From Micromonospora sp. C28SCA-DRY-2 (lineage in GTDB: Bacteria; Actinomycetota; Actinomycetes; Mycobacteriales; Micromonosporaceae), in contig NZ_JAUMKD010000005.1 of NCBI RefSeq assembly GCF_030519475.1, positions 62,001-126,000 of the forward strand: a stretch of DNA of 64,000 nucleotides, written 5' to 3'. Positions 1 through 8,573 of the stretch are shown one piece after another (positions within the stretch are counted from its first letter, which is position 1; each line of letters starts with the position of its first letter). The notes beneath the pieces were generated by a model. The model was not told the origin of the DNA. It did not search any database and saw only the letters and a program-made list of their open reading frames with translations. The position numbers were made by a program, and so were the translations under genes.

Positions 1-2343
1 CCGCACGGCCTGATCTTCGAGCGGTTCCTGAACCCCGAGCGGGTCTCCATGCCGGATGTCGACATCGACTTCGACGAGCGCCGGCGCGGCGAGGTCATCC
101 GGTACGTCACCGAGAAGTGGGGCGAGGACAAGGTCGCCCAGATCGCCACCTTCGGCACCATCAAGGCGAAGGCCGCGATCAAGGACTCGGCCCGGGTGCT
201 CGGCTACCCGTACGCGGTGGGCGACCGGATCACCAAGGCGATGCCGCCGGCGGTGATGGGCAAGGACATCCCGCTGTCGGGCATCTTCGACCCGAAGCAC
301 CCGCGCTACGCCGAGGCCGGCGAGATCCGCGGCCTCTACGAGTCCGACCCGGACGTGCGCAAGGTGATCGACACCGCCCGCGGCATCGAGGGGCTGATCC
401 GGCAGACCGGCGTGCACGCCGCCGGCGTCATCATGTCCGCCGAGCCGATCATCGAGCACATCCCGCTGATGCGCCGGGACGCCGACGGGGCGATCATCAC
501 CCAGTTCGACTACCCGACGTGCGAGTCGCTCGGGCTGTTGAAGATGGACTTCCTCGGCCTGCGCAACCTCACCATCATCGACGACGCGCTGAAGAACATC
601 GCCTCCAACCACGGCACCACCGTCGACCTGCTCAAGCTGCCGCTGGACGACAAGCCGACGTACGAGCTGCTGGCCCGCGGCGACACGCTCGGCGTATTCC
701 AGCTCGACGGCGGGCCGATGCGCTCGCTGCTGCGGCTGATGAAGCCGGACAACTTCGAGGACATCTCCGCGGTGCTGGCGCTCTACCGGCCCGGCCCGAT
801 GGGCGCCAACTCGCACACCAACTACGCGCTGCGCAAGAACGGCCTCCAGGAGATCACCCCGATCCACCCGGAGCTGGCCGAGCCGCTGGAGGAGATCCTC
901 GGCCCCACCTACGGCCTGATCGTCTACCAGGAGCAGGTGCAGCGCGCCGCGCAGAAGCTCGCCGGCTACTCGCTCGGCCAGGCCGACCTGCTGCGCCGGG
1001 CGATGGGCAAGAAGAAGAAGGAGGTCCTCGACAAGGAGTTCATCCCGTTCCGCGACGGCATGCGGGCCAACGGCTACTCCGACGAGGCCATCCAGACCCT
1101 CTGGGACATCCTGGTCCCGTTCGCCGACTACGCCTTCAACAAGGCGCACACCGCCGGCTACGGGCTGGTGTCGTACTGGACCGGCTACCTCAAGGCCAAC
1201 TACCCGGCCGAGTACATGGCGGCGCTGCTCACCTCCGTCGGTGACGACAAGGACAAGATGGCGCTCTACCTGTCGGAGTGTCGCCGGATGGGCATCCAGG
1301 TGCTGCCGCCCGACGTGAACACCTCGGCGGGGCCGTTCACCCCGGTCGGCAAGGACATCCGGTTCGGCCTGGCGGCCATCCGCAACGTCGGCGCGAACGT
1401 GGTCGCCGCGATCATGCGGTGCCGCGAGGAGAAGGGCGCCTACACCGACTTCTACGACTTCCTGTCCAAGGTGGACGCGGTGGTCTGCAACAAGAAGACC
1501 ATCGAATCGCTGATCAAGGCCGGGGCGTTCGACTCGCTCGGGCACCCGCGCAAGGGCCTGCTCGCCGTGCACGCGGACGCCATCGACGCGTACGCCGACG
1601 TCAAGCGCAAGGAGGCCGTCGGCCAGTACGACCTCTTCGGCGCCGGGTTCGGCGAGGCGGAGACCGGTGGCAGCACCACGGTGATGCCGGTGATCGGCGA
1701 CGGGGAGTGGGACAAGCGCGACAAGCTCGCCTTCGAACGCGAGATGCTCGGCCTCTACGTCTCCGACCACCCGCTGTTCGGCCTGGAGCACGTGCTCGGC
1801 GCGGCCGCCGACTGCACCATCGCCGCGCTGTCGGAGGAGGGCACCGTCCCGGACGGCGCGGTGGTCACCCTCGCCGGCATCCTCTCCGGGGTGCAGCGGC
1901 GGGTCACCAAGCAGGGCCGGGCCTGGGCCTCGGCCACCCTGGAGGACCTCGCCGGCGGGGTGGAGACGCTCTTCTTCCCCAACACCTACGAGGTGATCGG
2001 GCAGTACATCGCCGAGGACGCCATCGTGGTGGTGAAGGGGCGGGTCGACCGGCGCGACGACACCCCGCGGATCATGGCGATGGACATGTCCATGCCGGAC
2101 GTCAGCAGCAGCGCCGCCAACAAGCCGGTCACCCTCACCATCCCGGTGACCCGGTGCACCCCGCCGCTGGTCGAGCGGCTCAAGGAGACCCTGGTGCTGC
2201 ACCCGGGCGACGCCGAGGTGCACGTCAAGCTGCTCAACGGCAGCCGGACCACCACGCTGCGGCTGGGCCCGTTCCGGGTGGCGGCCACCACCGCGCTGAT
2301 GGCCGACCTGAAGAGCGTCCTCGGCCCGGCCAACGTGAGCTGA
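1..2343 (+). CDS. dnaE: DNA polymerase III alpha subunit, 5'-truncated by the window edge
   Basis: This is the replicative polymerase catalytic subunit. Only the last 780 residues are present; the N-terminal PHP region and part of the palm (about 400 residues by comparison with usual family length) lie before base 1. The catalytic palm motif MPDVDIDFDERR is at residues 17-28 of the fragment, giving Asp19 and Asp21. The third catalytic Asp is Asp183 in KMDFLGLRNL. The thumb and fingers follow, then the tandem helix-hairpin-helix region, and an OB-fold at about residues 620-690 (VTLAGILSGVQRR). The C-terminus ends normally at TGA. Reading is open from base 1, so the internal ATG at 49 is not a start. 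The sequence looks intact and ordinary. Confidence 0.97.
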   Translation, partial: PHGLIFERFLNPERVSMPDVDIDFDERRRGEVIRYVTEKWGEDKVAQIATFGTIKAKAAIKDSARVLGYPYAVGDRITKAMPPAVMGKDIPLSGIFDPKHPRYAEAGEIRGLYESDPDVRKVIDTARGIEGLIRQTGVHAAGVIMSAEPIIEHIPLMRRDADGAIITQFDYPTCESLGLLKMDFLGLRNLTIIDDALKNIASNHGTTVDLLKLPLDDKPTYELLARGDTLGVFQLDGGPMRSLLRLMKPDNFEDISAVLALYRPGPMGANSHTNYALRKNGLQEITPIHPELAEPLEEILGPTYGLIVYQEQVQRAAQKLAGYSLGQADLLRRAMGKKKKEVLDKEFIPFRDGMRANGYSDEAIQTLWDILVPFADYAFNKAHTAGYGLVSYWTGYLKANYPAEYMAALLTSVGDDKDKMALYLSECRRMGIQVLPPDVNTSAGPFTPVGKDIRFGLAAIRNVGANVVAAIMRCREEKGAYTDFYDFLSKVDAVVCNKKTIESLIKAGAFDSLGHPRKGLLAVHADAIDAYADVKRKEAVGQYDLFGAGFGEAETGGSTTVMPVIGDGEWDKRDKLAFEREMLGLYVSDHPLFGLEHVLGAAADCTIAALSEEGTVPDGAVVTLAGILSGVQRRVTKQGRAWASATLEDLAGGVETLFFPNTYEVIGQYIAEDAIVVVKGRVDRRDDTPRIMAMDMSMPDVSSSAANKPVTLTIPVTRCTPPLVERLKETLVLHPGDAEVHVKLLNGSRTTTLRLGPFRVAATTALMADLKSVLGPANVS

Positions 2344-2470
2344 CGCGGCTCACCCGTCCTGTTGCCCTGTCCGCCGCCCGAGATCGCACTACATCCCTGA
2401 AGTAGTAGCCTCCGGTCCCGGGGAAGCCACCACCTCCTGGTTCGAGCGCGGTCCTGGCCGCTTCTCGGCC

Positions 2471-2493
2471 GCTGCCCCCGTTGATGGGGCAGC
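2471..2493. terminator. Hairpin downstream of dnaE
   Basis: Perfect 8-bp arms GCTGCCCC and GGGGCAGC surround the 7-nt loop CGTTGAT, 128 nt after the dnaE stop. There is no T-tract, which is common for actinobacterial terminators. The rest of 2344-2577 shows no gene. Confidence 0.45.
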
Positions 2494-2577
2494 TCGAAAG
2501 GGCCCGGGGCAGGCTTCGGGCGGGGGCAGGCGGCGGGCCGGCGCGTGGGGCCGGCCGGGATCGGGCAAGATCGGGAG

Positions 2578-3474
2578 GTGCTCTCGACGGATCTGGTGCG
2601 GGTCCGGGACCTGGTGCCCGACTTCCTGGCCTGCCTGCGCGCCTGCGACGGCGTACCGGCCGAGCGGTGGCCGGCGCTCTGGCGGTCCCGCTACCTCGAC
2701 CGGCACCCCGGGGTCTTCGCCGCGCTCGACGAGGCGGGGGAGTGGTCGCGCCCCGACGACCTCGGCGACGTCCTGGTCCGGCTCCGCGACGAGGGCGCCG
2801 ACCTCGCCGCCCGGTCCGCGGCGGTACGCGCGCTGCTGCCCGACGGCATCCGGGCCGTCGCCGGGGCGCTGGACTGGACGGCCGACGGCGACCCGGTCGA
2901 CTGCGTGGTGCTGGTCGGGCTACACCGGGCCAACGGCTGGGCGGACCGGCTCGACGGCCGGTTCGCCCTCTTCCTCGCCGTCGAGCAGCTCGGCCCGCCG
3001 GGTGACGACCGGCTGCTGGTGCTGCACGAGGCGGCGCACGTGCTGCACGACCGGCTCGCCGCGATCCGCGACTGGCCGCCGCACGGGGTGGCGAACGCGC
3101 TGTTCACCGAAGGGCTGGCCACCCAGGTCTCGGCCGAGACGGCGCCCGGCCGCACCGACGAGGAGTACCTCTGGTTCGGCCGTCCCGGCTTCCGGACCTG
3201 GCTGGACACCTGCCGGCGCCGCTGGCCGGAGATCCTCGACCGGATCGGCGCCGACCTGGACGCCACCGACGTCGAGCACCACGCGCCGTACTTCCTGATG
3301 CGGGACTCGCCGCTCGCCGGCGACCTGCCGAAGCGCTGCGGTTACCTGGTCGGGCTGGCGGTGCTGCGCCGGCTGCGCGCCGAGCACCCGCTGGCCGACC
3401 TCGCCCGCTGGCCGCTGGACCGGGTGGTCGACGAGGTGCGCCGCACCCTGCGCGCCCTCCGCGCCGCCGCCTGA
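2578..3474 (+). CDS. Putative zinc metallopeptidase-like protein (HEAAH motif)
   Basis: A 298-residue soluble protein with no signal peptide or membrane segment. It carries a zinc-peptidase motif HEAAH at residues 150-154 in the context VLHEAAHVLHD, and a second motif FTEGLATQ that supplies Glu178. This is gluzincin-like spacing for a third zinc ligand and resembles DUF2268-type predicted Zn-dependent proteases. The substrate is unknown. Starts GTG 2545, GTG 2578 and GTG 2596 are all in frame; I chose 2578 because a GGGAGG stretch abuts it, but no start has a well-spaced ribosome site. The gene stands alone between dnaE and an aminotransferase gene. The family assignment comes only from the motifs, so a non-proteolytic zincin-fold role is possible. 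Confidence 0.6.
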   Translation: MLSTDLVRVRDLVPDFLACLRACDGVPAERWPALWRSRYLDRHPGVFAALDEAGEWSRPDDLGDVLVRLRDEGADLAARSAAVRALLPDGIRAVAGALDWTADGDPVDCVVLVGLHRANGWADRLDGRFALFLAVEQLGPPGDDRLLVLHEAAHVLHDRLAAIRDWPPHGVANALFTEGLATQVSAETAPGRTDEEYLWFGRPGFRTWLDTCRRRWPEILDRIGADLDATDVEHHAPYFLMRDSPLAGDLPKRCGYLVGLAVLRRLRAEHPLADLARWPLDRVVDEVRRTLRALRAAA

Positions 3475-3630
3475 CCGCCGCCCAGCCCCGTCCCGCCGGG
3501 ACCCGGGCGCCGGCACGGCGGTCCGTCCGGTGGGCGCCGCCGGTGGCGGCCACGCCGGCCGGTCGACCCGGGGCCGCGAGCCGCGGATTGGCCGTGCCGC
3601 CGGGCGGCGGTGGTGGCTAGCGTCGACGGG

Positions 3631-4668
3631 GTGGAGATCGAGCAGGCGCAGAAGTTGTGGCAGCCGCAGCCGGGATGGCTGAACACCGCCAGCTACGGGT
3701 TGCCGCCCGAGCCGGCCTGGGCGGCGGTGCAGGAGGCACTGGCCGACTGGCGGGTGGGGCGTACCTCGTGGGAGGGCTGGGGCGAGGCGACCGAGCGGTC
3801 CCGGGCCGCCTTCGCCAACCTGGTCGGGGTGCCGGTCGCGGACGTCGCGATCGGCAGCGTGGTGTCGCAGCTGCTGGCGCCGGTCGCGGCGGCGCTGCCG
3901 GCCGGCGCGACAGTGGTGGTGCCCGAGGTCGAGTTCACCTCCAACCTCTTCCCCTGGCTGGTGCAGGCCGAGCGCGGGGTGCGGGTGCGCACCGTGCCGC
4001 TGGGCGGGCTGGTCGACGCCATCGACGCCGGCACCGACCTGGTCGCGTTCAGCCTGGTGCAGTCCGCCGACGGCACGGTGGCCCGGTACGACGAGATCGT
4101 GGCCGCGGCCCGGGCGCACGGCGCGCTGGTGGCGGTGGACGCCACCCAGGCCTGCGGCTGGCTGCCGTTCGACGCGGCCCGCGCCGACGCGGTGGTGGTC
4201 GGCGCGTACAAGTGGCTGATGGCGCCGCGCGGCACCGCCTTCGCCTACCTGGCCCCGGGCCTGCGCGACCGGCTGCGCCCGGACGCCGCCGGCTGGTACG
4301 CGGGCGAGGACCCGCACGCCTCCTACTACGGGCCGCCGCTGCGGCTGGCCGCCGACGCCCGCCGGTTCGACATCTCCCCGGCCTGGTTCAGCTGGGTCGG
4401 CACCGCGCCCGCCCTCGACCTGCTCACCGAGATCGGGGTGCCCGCCGTGTATGCGCACAACGTGGCGCTGGCCAACCGGTTCCTCGCCGGGCTCGGCCGC
4501 CCGGCGGGGGAGAGCGCCATCGTCACCGTCGAGGTGCCCGGCGCGCGGGAGCGGCTGGAGCGGGCCGGGGTGCGGGCCGCCGTGCGGGCCGGCCGGGTCC
4601 GCGCCTCGTTCCACCTCTACTCCACCACGGACGACGTCGACCTGGCGTTGGACGCGCTGACCGGCTGA
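3631..4668 (+). CDS. PLP-dependent class V aminotransferase
   Basis: A 345-residue fold-type I PLP enzyme of the class V group (cysteine desulfurase, isopenicillin-N epimerase and kynureninase relatives). The Schiff-base lysine is Lys194 in GAYKWLMAP and the pyridine-binding Asp is Asp170 in VAVDATQACGW. There is no visible active-site cysteine loop typical of NifS/SufS, so a desulfurase role is not supported; the true substrate cannot be read. I chose GTG 3631 because a -10-like TAGCGT lies at 3618-3623, 7 nt upstream, as in leaderless actinobacterial genes. GTG 3610 is an in-frame alternative. The gene is single and on the same strand as its neighbours. Confidence 0.8.
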   Translation: MEIEQAQKLWQPQPGWLNTASYGLPPEPAWAAVQEALADWRVGRTSWEGWGEATERSRAAFANLVGVPVADVAIGSVVSQLLAPVAAALPAGATVVVPEVEFTSNLFPWLVQAERGVRVRTVPLGGLVDAIDAGTDLVAFSLVQSADGTVARYDEIVAAARAHGALVAVDATQACGWLPFDAARADAVVVGAYKWLMAPRGTAFAYLAPGLRDRLRPDAAGWYAGEDPHASYYGPPLRLAADARRFDISPAWFSWVGTAPALDLLTEIGVPAVYAHNVALANRFLAGLGRPAGESAIVTVEVPGARERLERAGVRAAVRAGRVRASFHLYSTTDDVDLALDALTG

Positions 4669-4686
4669 CGGGCTGACGGGCTGACG
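4663..4686. repeat. Three tandem copies of an 8-nt unit at the aminotransferase stop
   Basis: GGCTGACG is repeated three times exactly. The first copy contains the stop codon (4666-4668). Because the unit is 8 nt, its TGA triplets at 4666, 4674 and 4682 fall in all three frames. The following stretch to 4944 holds a -10-like TAGGTT at 4867-4872 but no convincing gene. Confidence 0.85.
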
Positions 4687-4944
4687 GGAACGCTCCCGCG
4701 GCGCTCGCCGTGGGTACGCCACATGCCGGAGCGCCACCGGCCGAGCTACTGATCACCCTCGATGGCCCGCGGTCCGGGTCGGGGCGGCCCGAGGTGGTGC
4801 ACGCACCCGGTTCGACGCCGGGGAATATGTGGGTCATCGACATGGCTCGACTCACACACCCCGCCGTAGGTTTCCTGAACGCGACGGCCATGTGACCACG
4901 GTCACCGACCGGGCCCGTCGCGCCAGACCTGCGGAGGTTGTGCG

Positions 4945-5706
4945 ATGGCCGGGCAAGCGCTCCTGTCGGCTCGCGGGCTGACCCGCGACTTCCGGGGCTT
5001 CCGGGCGGTCGACGGCGTCGACCTGGACGTGGCGCCGGACAGCGTGCACGCGCTGGTCGGCCCGAACGGCGCCGGCAAGACGACCCTGTTCAACCTGCTC
5101 ACCGGCTTCCTGAAGCCGAGCGGCGGGCGGATCGAGCTGGCCGGGCGGGACGTGACCGGGCTGCCCCCGGAGCGGGTGGCCCGCCTCGGCGTGGCCCGCT
5201 CGTTCCAGATCACCAGCCTCTTCCCGCAGCTCAGCGCCCGGGAGCACGTCGAGCTGGCGTTGCAGAGCCCGAGCGGGCTCGGCTGGCGGTTCTGGCGCTC
5301 GTCGGCGCTGATGCGGCGGTACACCGACCGGGCCACCGAACTGCTCGCCATGGTGGGGCTGGCCGAGCTGGCCGAGGCGCCCGCCGAGGCGCTCGCGTAC
5401 GGCCGCAAGCGGGCCCTGGAGCTGGCCATCGCGCTCGCCCTGGACCCGAAGGTGCTGCTGCTCGACGAGCCCACCGCGGGCATGGGCCTGGAGGACGTCG
5501 ACCGCACCGTGGACCTGATCGCCCGGGTCCGGCAGGGCCGGACGGTGGTGATGGTCGAGCACAACATGAGCGTCGTCGGCCGGCTGGCCGACACGGTGAC
5601 CGTCCTGCAGGCCGGCAAGGTCCTCGTCGAGGGCCCGTACGAAGAGGTCCGCGCCGACGAGCGCGTGATCACCGCCTACCTGGGAGCCGCCGATGCTGCG
5701 CATTGA
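4945..5706 (+). CDS. livG: Branched-chain amino-acid-type ABC transporter ATPase (LivG-like)
   Basis: A 253-residue nucleotide-binding subunit of a HAAT-family importer. Walker A is GPNGAGKTT at residues 39-47. A divergent signature LAYGRKR at about 150-156 replaces LSGGQ, as is usual in LivG. Walker B is LLLDEP ending at about residue 176, followed by the switch His in MVEHNMSVV. ATG 4945 has GGAGG 7-8 nt upstream. It is the first gene of a five-gene set (ATPase, ATPase, lipoprotein, two permeases) and overlaps the next gene by 14 nt, so translation is probably coupled. The substrate is inferred only from family: branched-chain amino acids or a related small polar compound. The symbol is by homology. 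Confidence 0.9.
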   Translation: MAGQALLSARGLTRDFRGFRAVDGVDLDVAPDSVHALVGPNGAGKTTLFNLLTGFLKPSGGRIELAGRDVTGLPPERVARLGVARSFQITSLFPQLSAREHVELALQSPSGLGWRFWRSSALMRRYTDRATELLAMVGLAELAEAPAEALAYGRKRALELAIALALDPKVLLLDEPTAGMGLEDVDRTVDLIARVRQGRTVVMVEHNMSVVGRLADTVTVLQAGKVLVEGPYEEVRADERVITAYLGAADAAH

Positions 5707-6385
5707 GAACCTGTCCGCCTGGTACGGCGAGGCGCAGGTGTTGCGGGAGGTCAGCCTGGAGGTCCAGGCCGGCGAGGTGGTCACCCTGGTCGGCCGCAAC
5801 GGCGCCGGCAAGTCCACCCTGCTGCGTTGCGTGATGGGGCTGCACGCCGGCCAGCGCGGCACGGTGGAGCTGGACGGCCGGGACGTCGGCCGGCTGCCGG
5901 CGCACCGGCGGGCCCGGCTCGGGCTCGGCTGGGTCCCCGACGACCGGGGCAGCTACGCCACGCTCACCGTTACCGAGAACCTCACCCTGCCGCCCACCGT
6001 GGGCCCCGACCCGTGGTCGCTGGAGCGGGTGTACGAGGCGTTCCCGGCGCTCTACGAGCGGCGGGACTCGGCCGCCACCATGCTCTCCGGCGGTGAGCAG
6101 CAGATGCTCGCGCTGGCCCGGGTGCTGCGGATGGGCGCCCGGCTGCTGCTCTGCGACGAACCGACCGAGGGGCTCTCGCCGCTGCTCGTGCAGCAGGTCG
6201 GCGACCTCCTGCGGGAGGCCAAGCGGCACGGGGTGACCGTGCTGCTGGTGGAACAGAACCTGCACTTCGCCACCGGTGTCGCCGACCGGCACTACCTGCT
6301 GGCCGAGGGGCGGATCGCGGAGGCGATGGACAACTCCGAGGTGCGGTCGCGGGAGCGCGAGCTCCTGTCGTACCTCGGCATCTGA
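5693..6385 (+). CDS. livF: Branched-chain amino-acid-type ABC transporter ATPase (LivF-like)
   Basis: A 230-residue second ATPase of the importer. Walker A GRNGAGKST is at residues 34-42, signature LSGGEQQM at 131-138, and Walker B LLLCDEP at 151-157, followed by TEGLSPLL, which is characteristic of LivF. ATG 5693 lies inside the end of livG (14-nt overlap). LivG and LivF are expected to form a heterodimer on the cytoplasmic face of the LivH-LivM pore. A 45-nt gap separates it from the lipoprotein gene. Confidence 0.92.
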   Translation: MLRIENLSAWYGEAQVLREVSLEVQAGEVVTLVGRNGAGKSTLLRCVMGLHAGQRGTVELDGRDVGRLPAHRRARLGLGWVPDDRGSYATLTVTENLTLPPTVGPDPWSLERVYEAFPALYERRDSAATMLSGGEQQMLALARVLRMGARLLLCDEPTEGLSPLLVQQVGDLLREAKRHGVTVLLVEQNLHFATGVADRHYLLAEGRIAEAMDNSEVRSRERELLSYLGI

Positions 6386-6430
6386 TGTCGACAACGGACA
6401 CCGCGCCCGGCGCGGACGAAAGGATCGGGC

Positions 6431-7684
6431 ATGCGTAGGACGGTGGGTGTGGCCGCCGCTTCGGCGGCGGCGGTGATGCTGGTCGCCGGCTGCGGCGGCG
6501 GTGGACCCCAGTCGGGCGGCGACGAGAAGCTGACCGGGGGCAAGATCGTGCTGGGCGTGCTCAACGACCAGTCCGGCGCGTACTCGGAGTTGTCCGGCAA
6601 GAACTCGGTCACCGCCGTGGAGATGGCGGTGGCCGACTTCAAGGCCAAGCACGGCGACGACGCGGTGACCAAGGACATCACCGTGGAGACCGCTGACCAC
6701 CAGAACAAGCCGGACGTCGCCAACAGCAAGGCCCAGGAGATGTACGACCGCAAGGGCGTCGACCTGATCCTGGACGTGCCCACCTCGTCGGCCGCGCTGA
6801 AGGTGGCCGACGTGGCCAAGGAGAAGAAGAAGCTCTACTTCAACATCGGCGCGGCGACCACCGACCTGACCGGCAAGAGCTGCAACAAGTACACGTTCCA
6901 CTACGCGTACGACACCTACATGCTGGCCAACGGCACCGGTAAGACGACCACCGAGCAGGTGGGCAAGAACTGGTACATCCTCTACCCGAACTACGCCTTC
7001 GGCCAGGACATGGAGAAGAGCTTCTCGGCCGCCATCACCGCCGCCGGCGGCAAGGTGGTCGGCAAGGACGGCGCGCCGTTCCCGAACACCAGCGGCGACT
7101 TCTCCACGTTCCTGCTCAAGGCGCCGACGCTCAACCCGAAGCCCGAGGTGCTCGGCACCATGCAGGCCGGCGCGGAACTGGTCAACGTGGTCAAGCAGTA
7201 CAACGAGTTCAAGCTGCGGGACAAGGGCGTCGGCCTGGCGGTCGGCCTGATGTTCATCACCGACATCCACTCGCTCACCCCGGCGGCGCTCGCCGGCACC
7301 ACCTACACCGACGCCTGGTACTGGAACTTCGACCAGCAGAACCGCGAGTTCGCCGACCGGTTCCAGTCCGAGACCGGCACCCGGCCGTCCTTCGCGCACG
7401 CGGCCAACTACTCCGCCGCGATGCAGTACCTGGAGGCCGTGCAGGCCGCCGGCACCGACGACGCCGACACGGTGGTCAAGGGGCTGGAGGGCAAGGAGGT
7501 CAACGACGTCTTCCTGCGCAACGGCAAGATCCGCGCCGAGGACCACCGGGTCATCCACGACGCGTACCTGGCCCAGGTGAAGCCGCAGTCCGAGGTCTCC
7601 GAGCCGTGGGACTACGTCAAGGTGCTCAAGACCATCCCCGCCGCCGAGGCCTTCGCCGCCCCGTCGTCGGCGTGCAAGATGTGA
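6431..7684 (+). CDS. livK: ABC transporter substrate-binding lipoprotein (LivK-like)
   Basis: A 417-residue periplasmic-binding-protein type I lipoprotein. The signal peptide ends in the lipobox LVAGC (residues 17-21), so Cys21 should be lipidated and the protein anchored outside the membrane. The mature part begins with a Gly-rich linker, then GKIVLGVLNDQSGAYSELSG, the typical start of a Leu/Ile/Val-binding fold. It captures solute for the LivH/LivM permease. The ligand cannot be deduced; relatives bind branched-chain amino acids, urea, amides or aromatic acids. ATG 6431 is preceded by GAAAGGAT. It is the third gene of the transport operon, 7 nt before livH. Confidence 0.9.
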   Translation: MRRTVGVAAASAAAVMLVAGCGGGGPQSGGDEKLTGGKIVLGVLNDQSGAYSELSGKNSVTAVEMAVADFKAKHGDDAVTKDITVETADHQNKPDVANSKAQEMYDRKGVDLILDVPTSSAALKVADVAKEKKKLYFNIGAATTDLTGKSCNKYTFHYAYDTYMLANGTGKTTTEQVGKNWYILYPNYAFGQDMEKSFSAAITAAGGKVVGKDGAPFPNTSGDFSTFLLKAPTLNPKPEVLGTMQAGAELVNVVKQYNEFKLRDKGVGLAVGLMFITDIHSLTPAALAGTTYTDAWYWNFDQQNREFADRFQSETGTRPSFAHAANYSAAMQYLEAVQAAGTDDADTVVKGLEGKEVNDVFLRNGKIRAEDHRVIHDAYLAQVKPQSEVSEPWDYVKVLKTIPAAEAFAAPSSACKM

Positions 7685-7691
7685 CGGGCCG

Positions 7692-8573
7692 ATGACCGGC
7701 TTCCTGCAGAACACGTTCAACGGGTTGGTGAGCGGGGCGTTCTACGCCCTGCTCGCCCTCGGGCTCGCGGTCATCTTCGGCATGCTGCGAGTGGTCAACT
7801 TCGCCCACGGGGCGTTCTACATGCTCGGCGCCTTCGGCGCGTACGTGCTGCTCAGCGAGGCGGGCGTACCGTTCTGGGCGGCGTTGGCGATCATGCCGGT
7901 GGGTCTCGGCCTGCTCGGCATGGCGCTGGAGCGGGCGTTCATCCACCGGCTCACCCGGCTCGACCCGCTCTACAACTTCCTGCTCACCTTCGGGTTGACG
8001 CTGATCCTGCAGGACCTGGTCAAGCTCCGGTACGGCGTGCAGTCCAGCCCGTACGCCACCCCGTCGGCGCTGAGCGGCTCGGTGGACTTCGGGATCTTCG
8101 ACTTCCCCACCTACCGGGTGTTCATCCTCGGCTTCGCGGTGGCCGTCTGCGTCGGCGTCTGGTGGGTGCTCACCCGCACCCGGATCGGCATGGTGGTCCG
8201 GGCCTCGACCGAGCGGCCCGAGCTGACCCGGGCGTTCGGCATCAACGTCGGCCGCTGGGTCACCCCGGTCTTCGGCTTCGGCATCGGCCTGGCCGGGCTG
8301 GCCGGCGTGCTCGCCGCGCCGATGCGGGCGGTGAACCCGCTGATGGGCGCCGACCTGATCATCGTGGTCTTCGCCGTGGTGGTGATCGGCGGGCTGGGCT
8401 CGATCTTCGGCTCGGTCGCCGCGGGCTTCGGCATCGGGCTGGTGCAGGCGTGGGGCGAGGCGTACCTGTCGCAGTTCCCGATCGTGTCGCAGACGATCGT
8501 CTTCATCGTGATGGCCGTGGTACTGCTCTGGCGCCCGGCCGGGCTGTTCGGCCGTGAGGAGGCACCGGCATGA
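7692..8573 (+). CDS. livH: Branched-chain amino-acid-type ABC permease (LivH-like)
   Basis: A 293-residue integral membrane permease with about eight hydrophobic segments. It opens with FNGLVSGAFYALLALGLAVI, the usual LivH N-terminal motif, and keeps the conserved loop VVIGGLGSIFGSVAAGF near residue 235. It pairs with LivM to form the translocation channel. Its 3' end overlaps the start of livM by 4 nt (ATGA). Confidence 0.92.
   Translation: MTGFLQNTFNGLVSGAFYALLALGLAVIFGMLRVVNFAHGAFYMLGAFGAYVLLSEAGVPFWAALAIMPVGLGLLGMALERAFIHRLTRLDPLYNFLLTFGLTLILQDLVKLRYGVQSSPYATPSALSGSVDFGIFDFPTYRVFILGFAVAVCVGVWWVLTRTRIGMVVRASTERPELTRAFGINVGRWVTPVFGFGIGLAGLAGVLAAPMRAVNPLMGADLIIVVFAVVVIGGLGSIFGSVAAGFGIGLVQAWGEAYLSQFPIVSQTIVFIVMAVVLLWRPAGLFGREEAPA

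Noticed and set aside
4710..4895. 61-codon frame before livG
   Set aside because: No ribosome site, no recognised motif, and it ends just before the livG leader; chance ORF.
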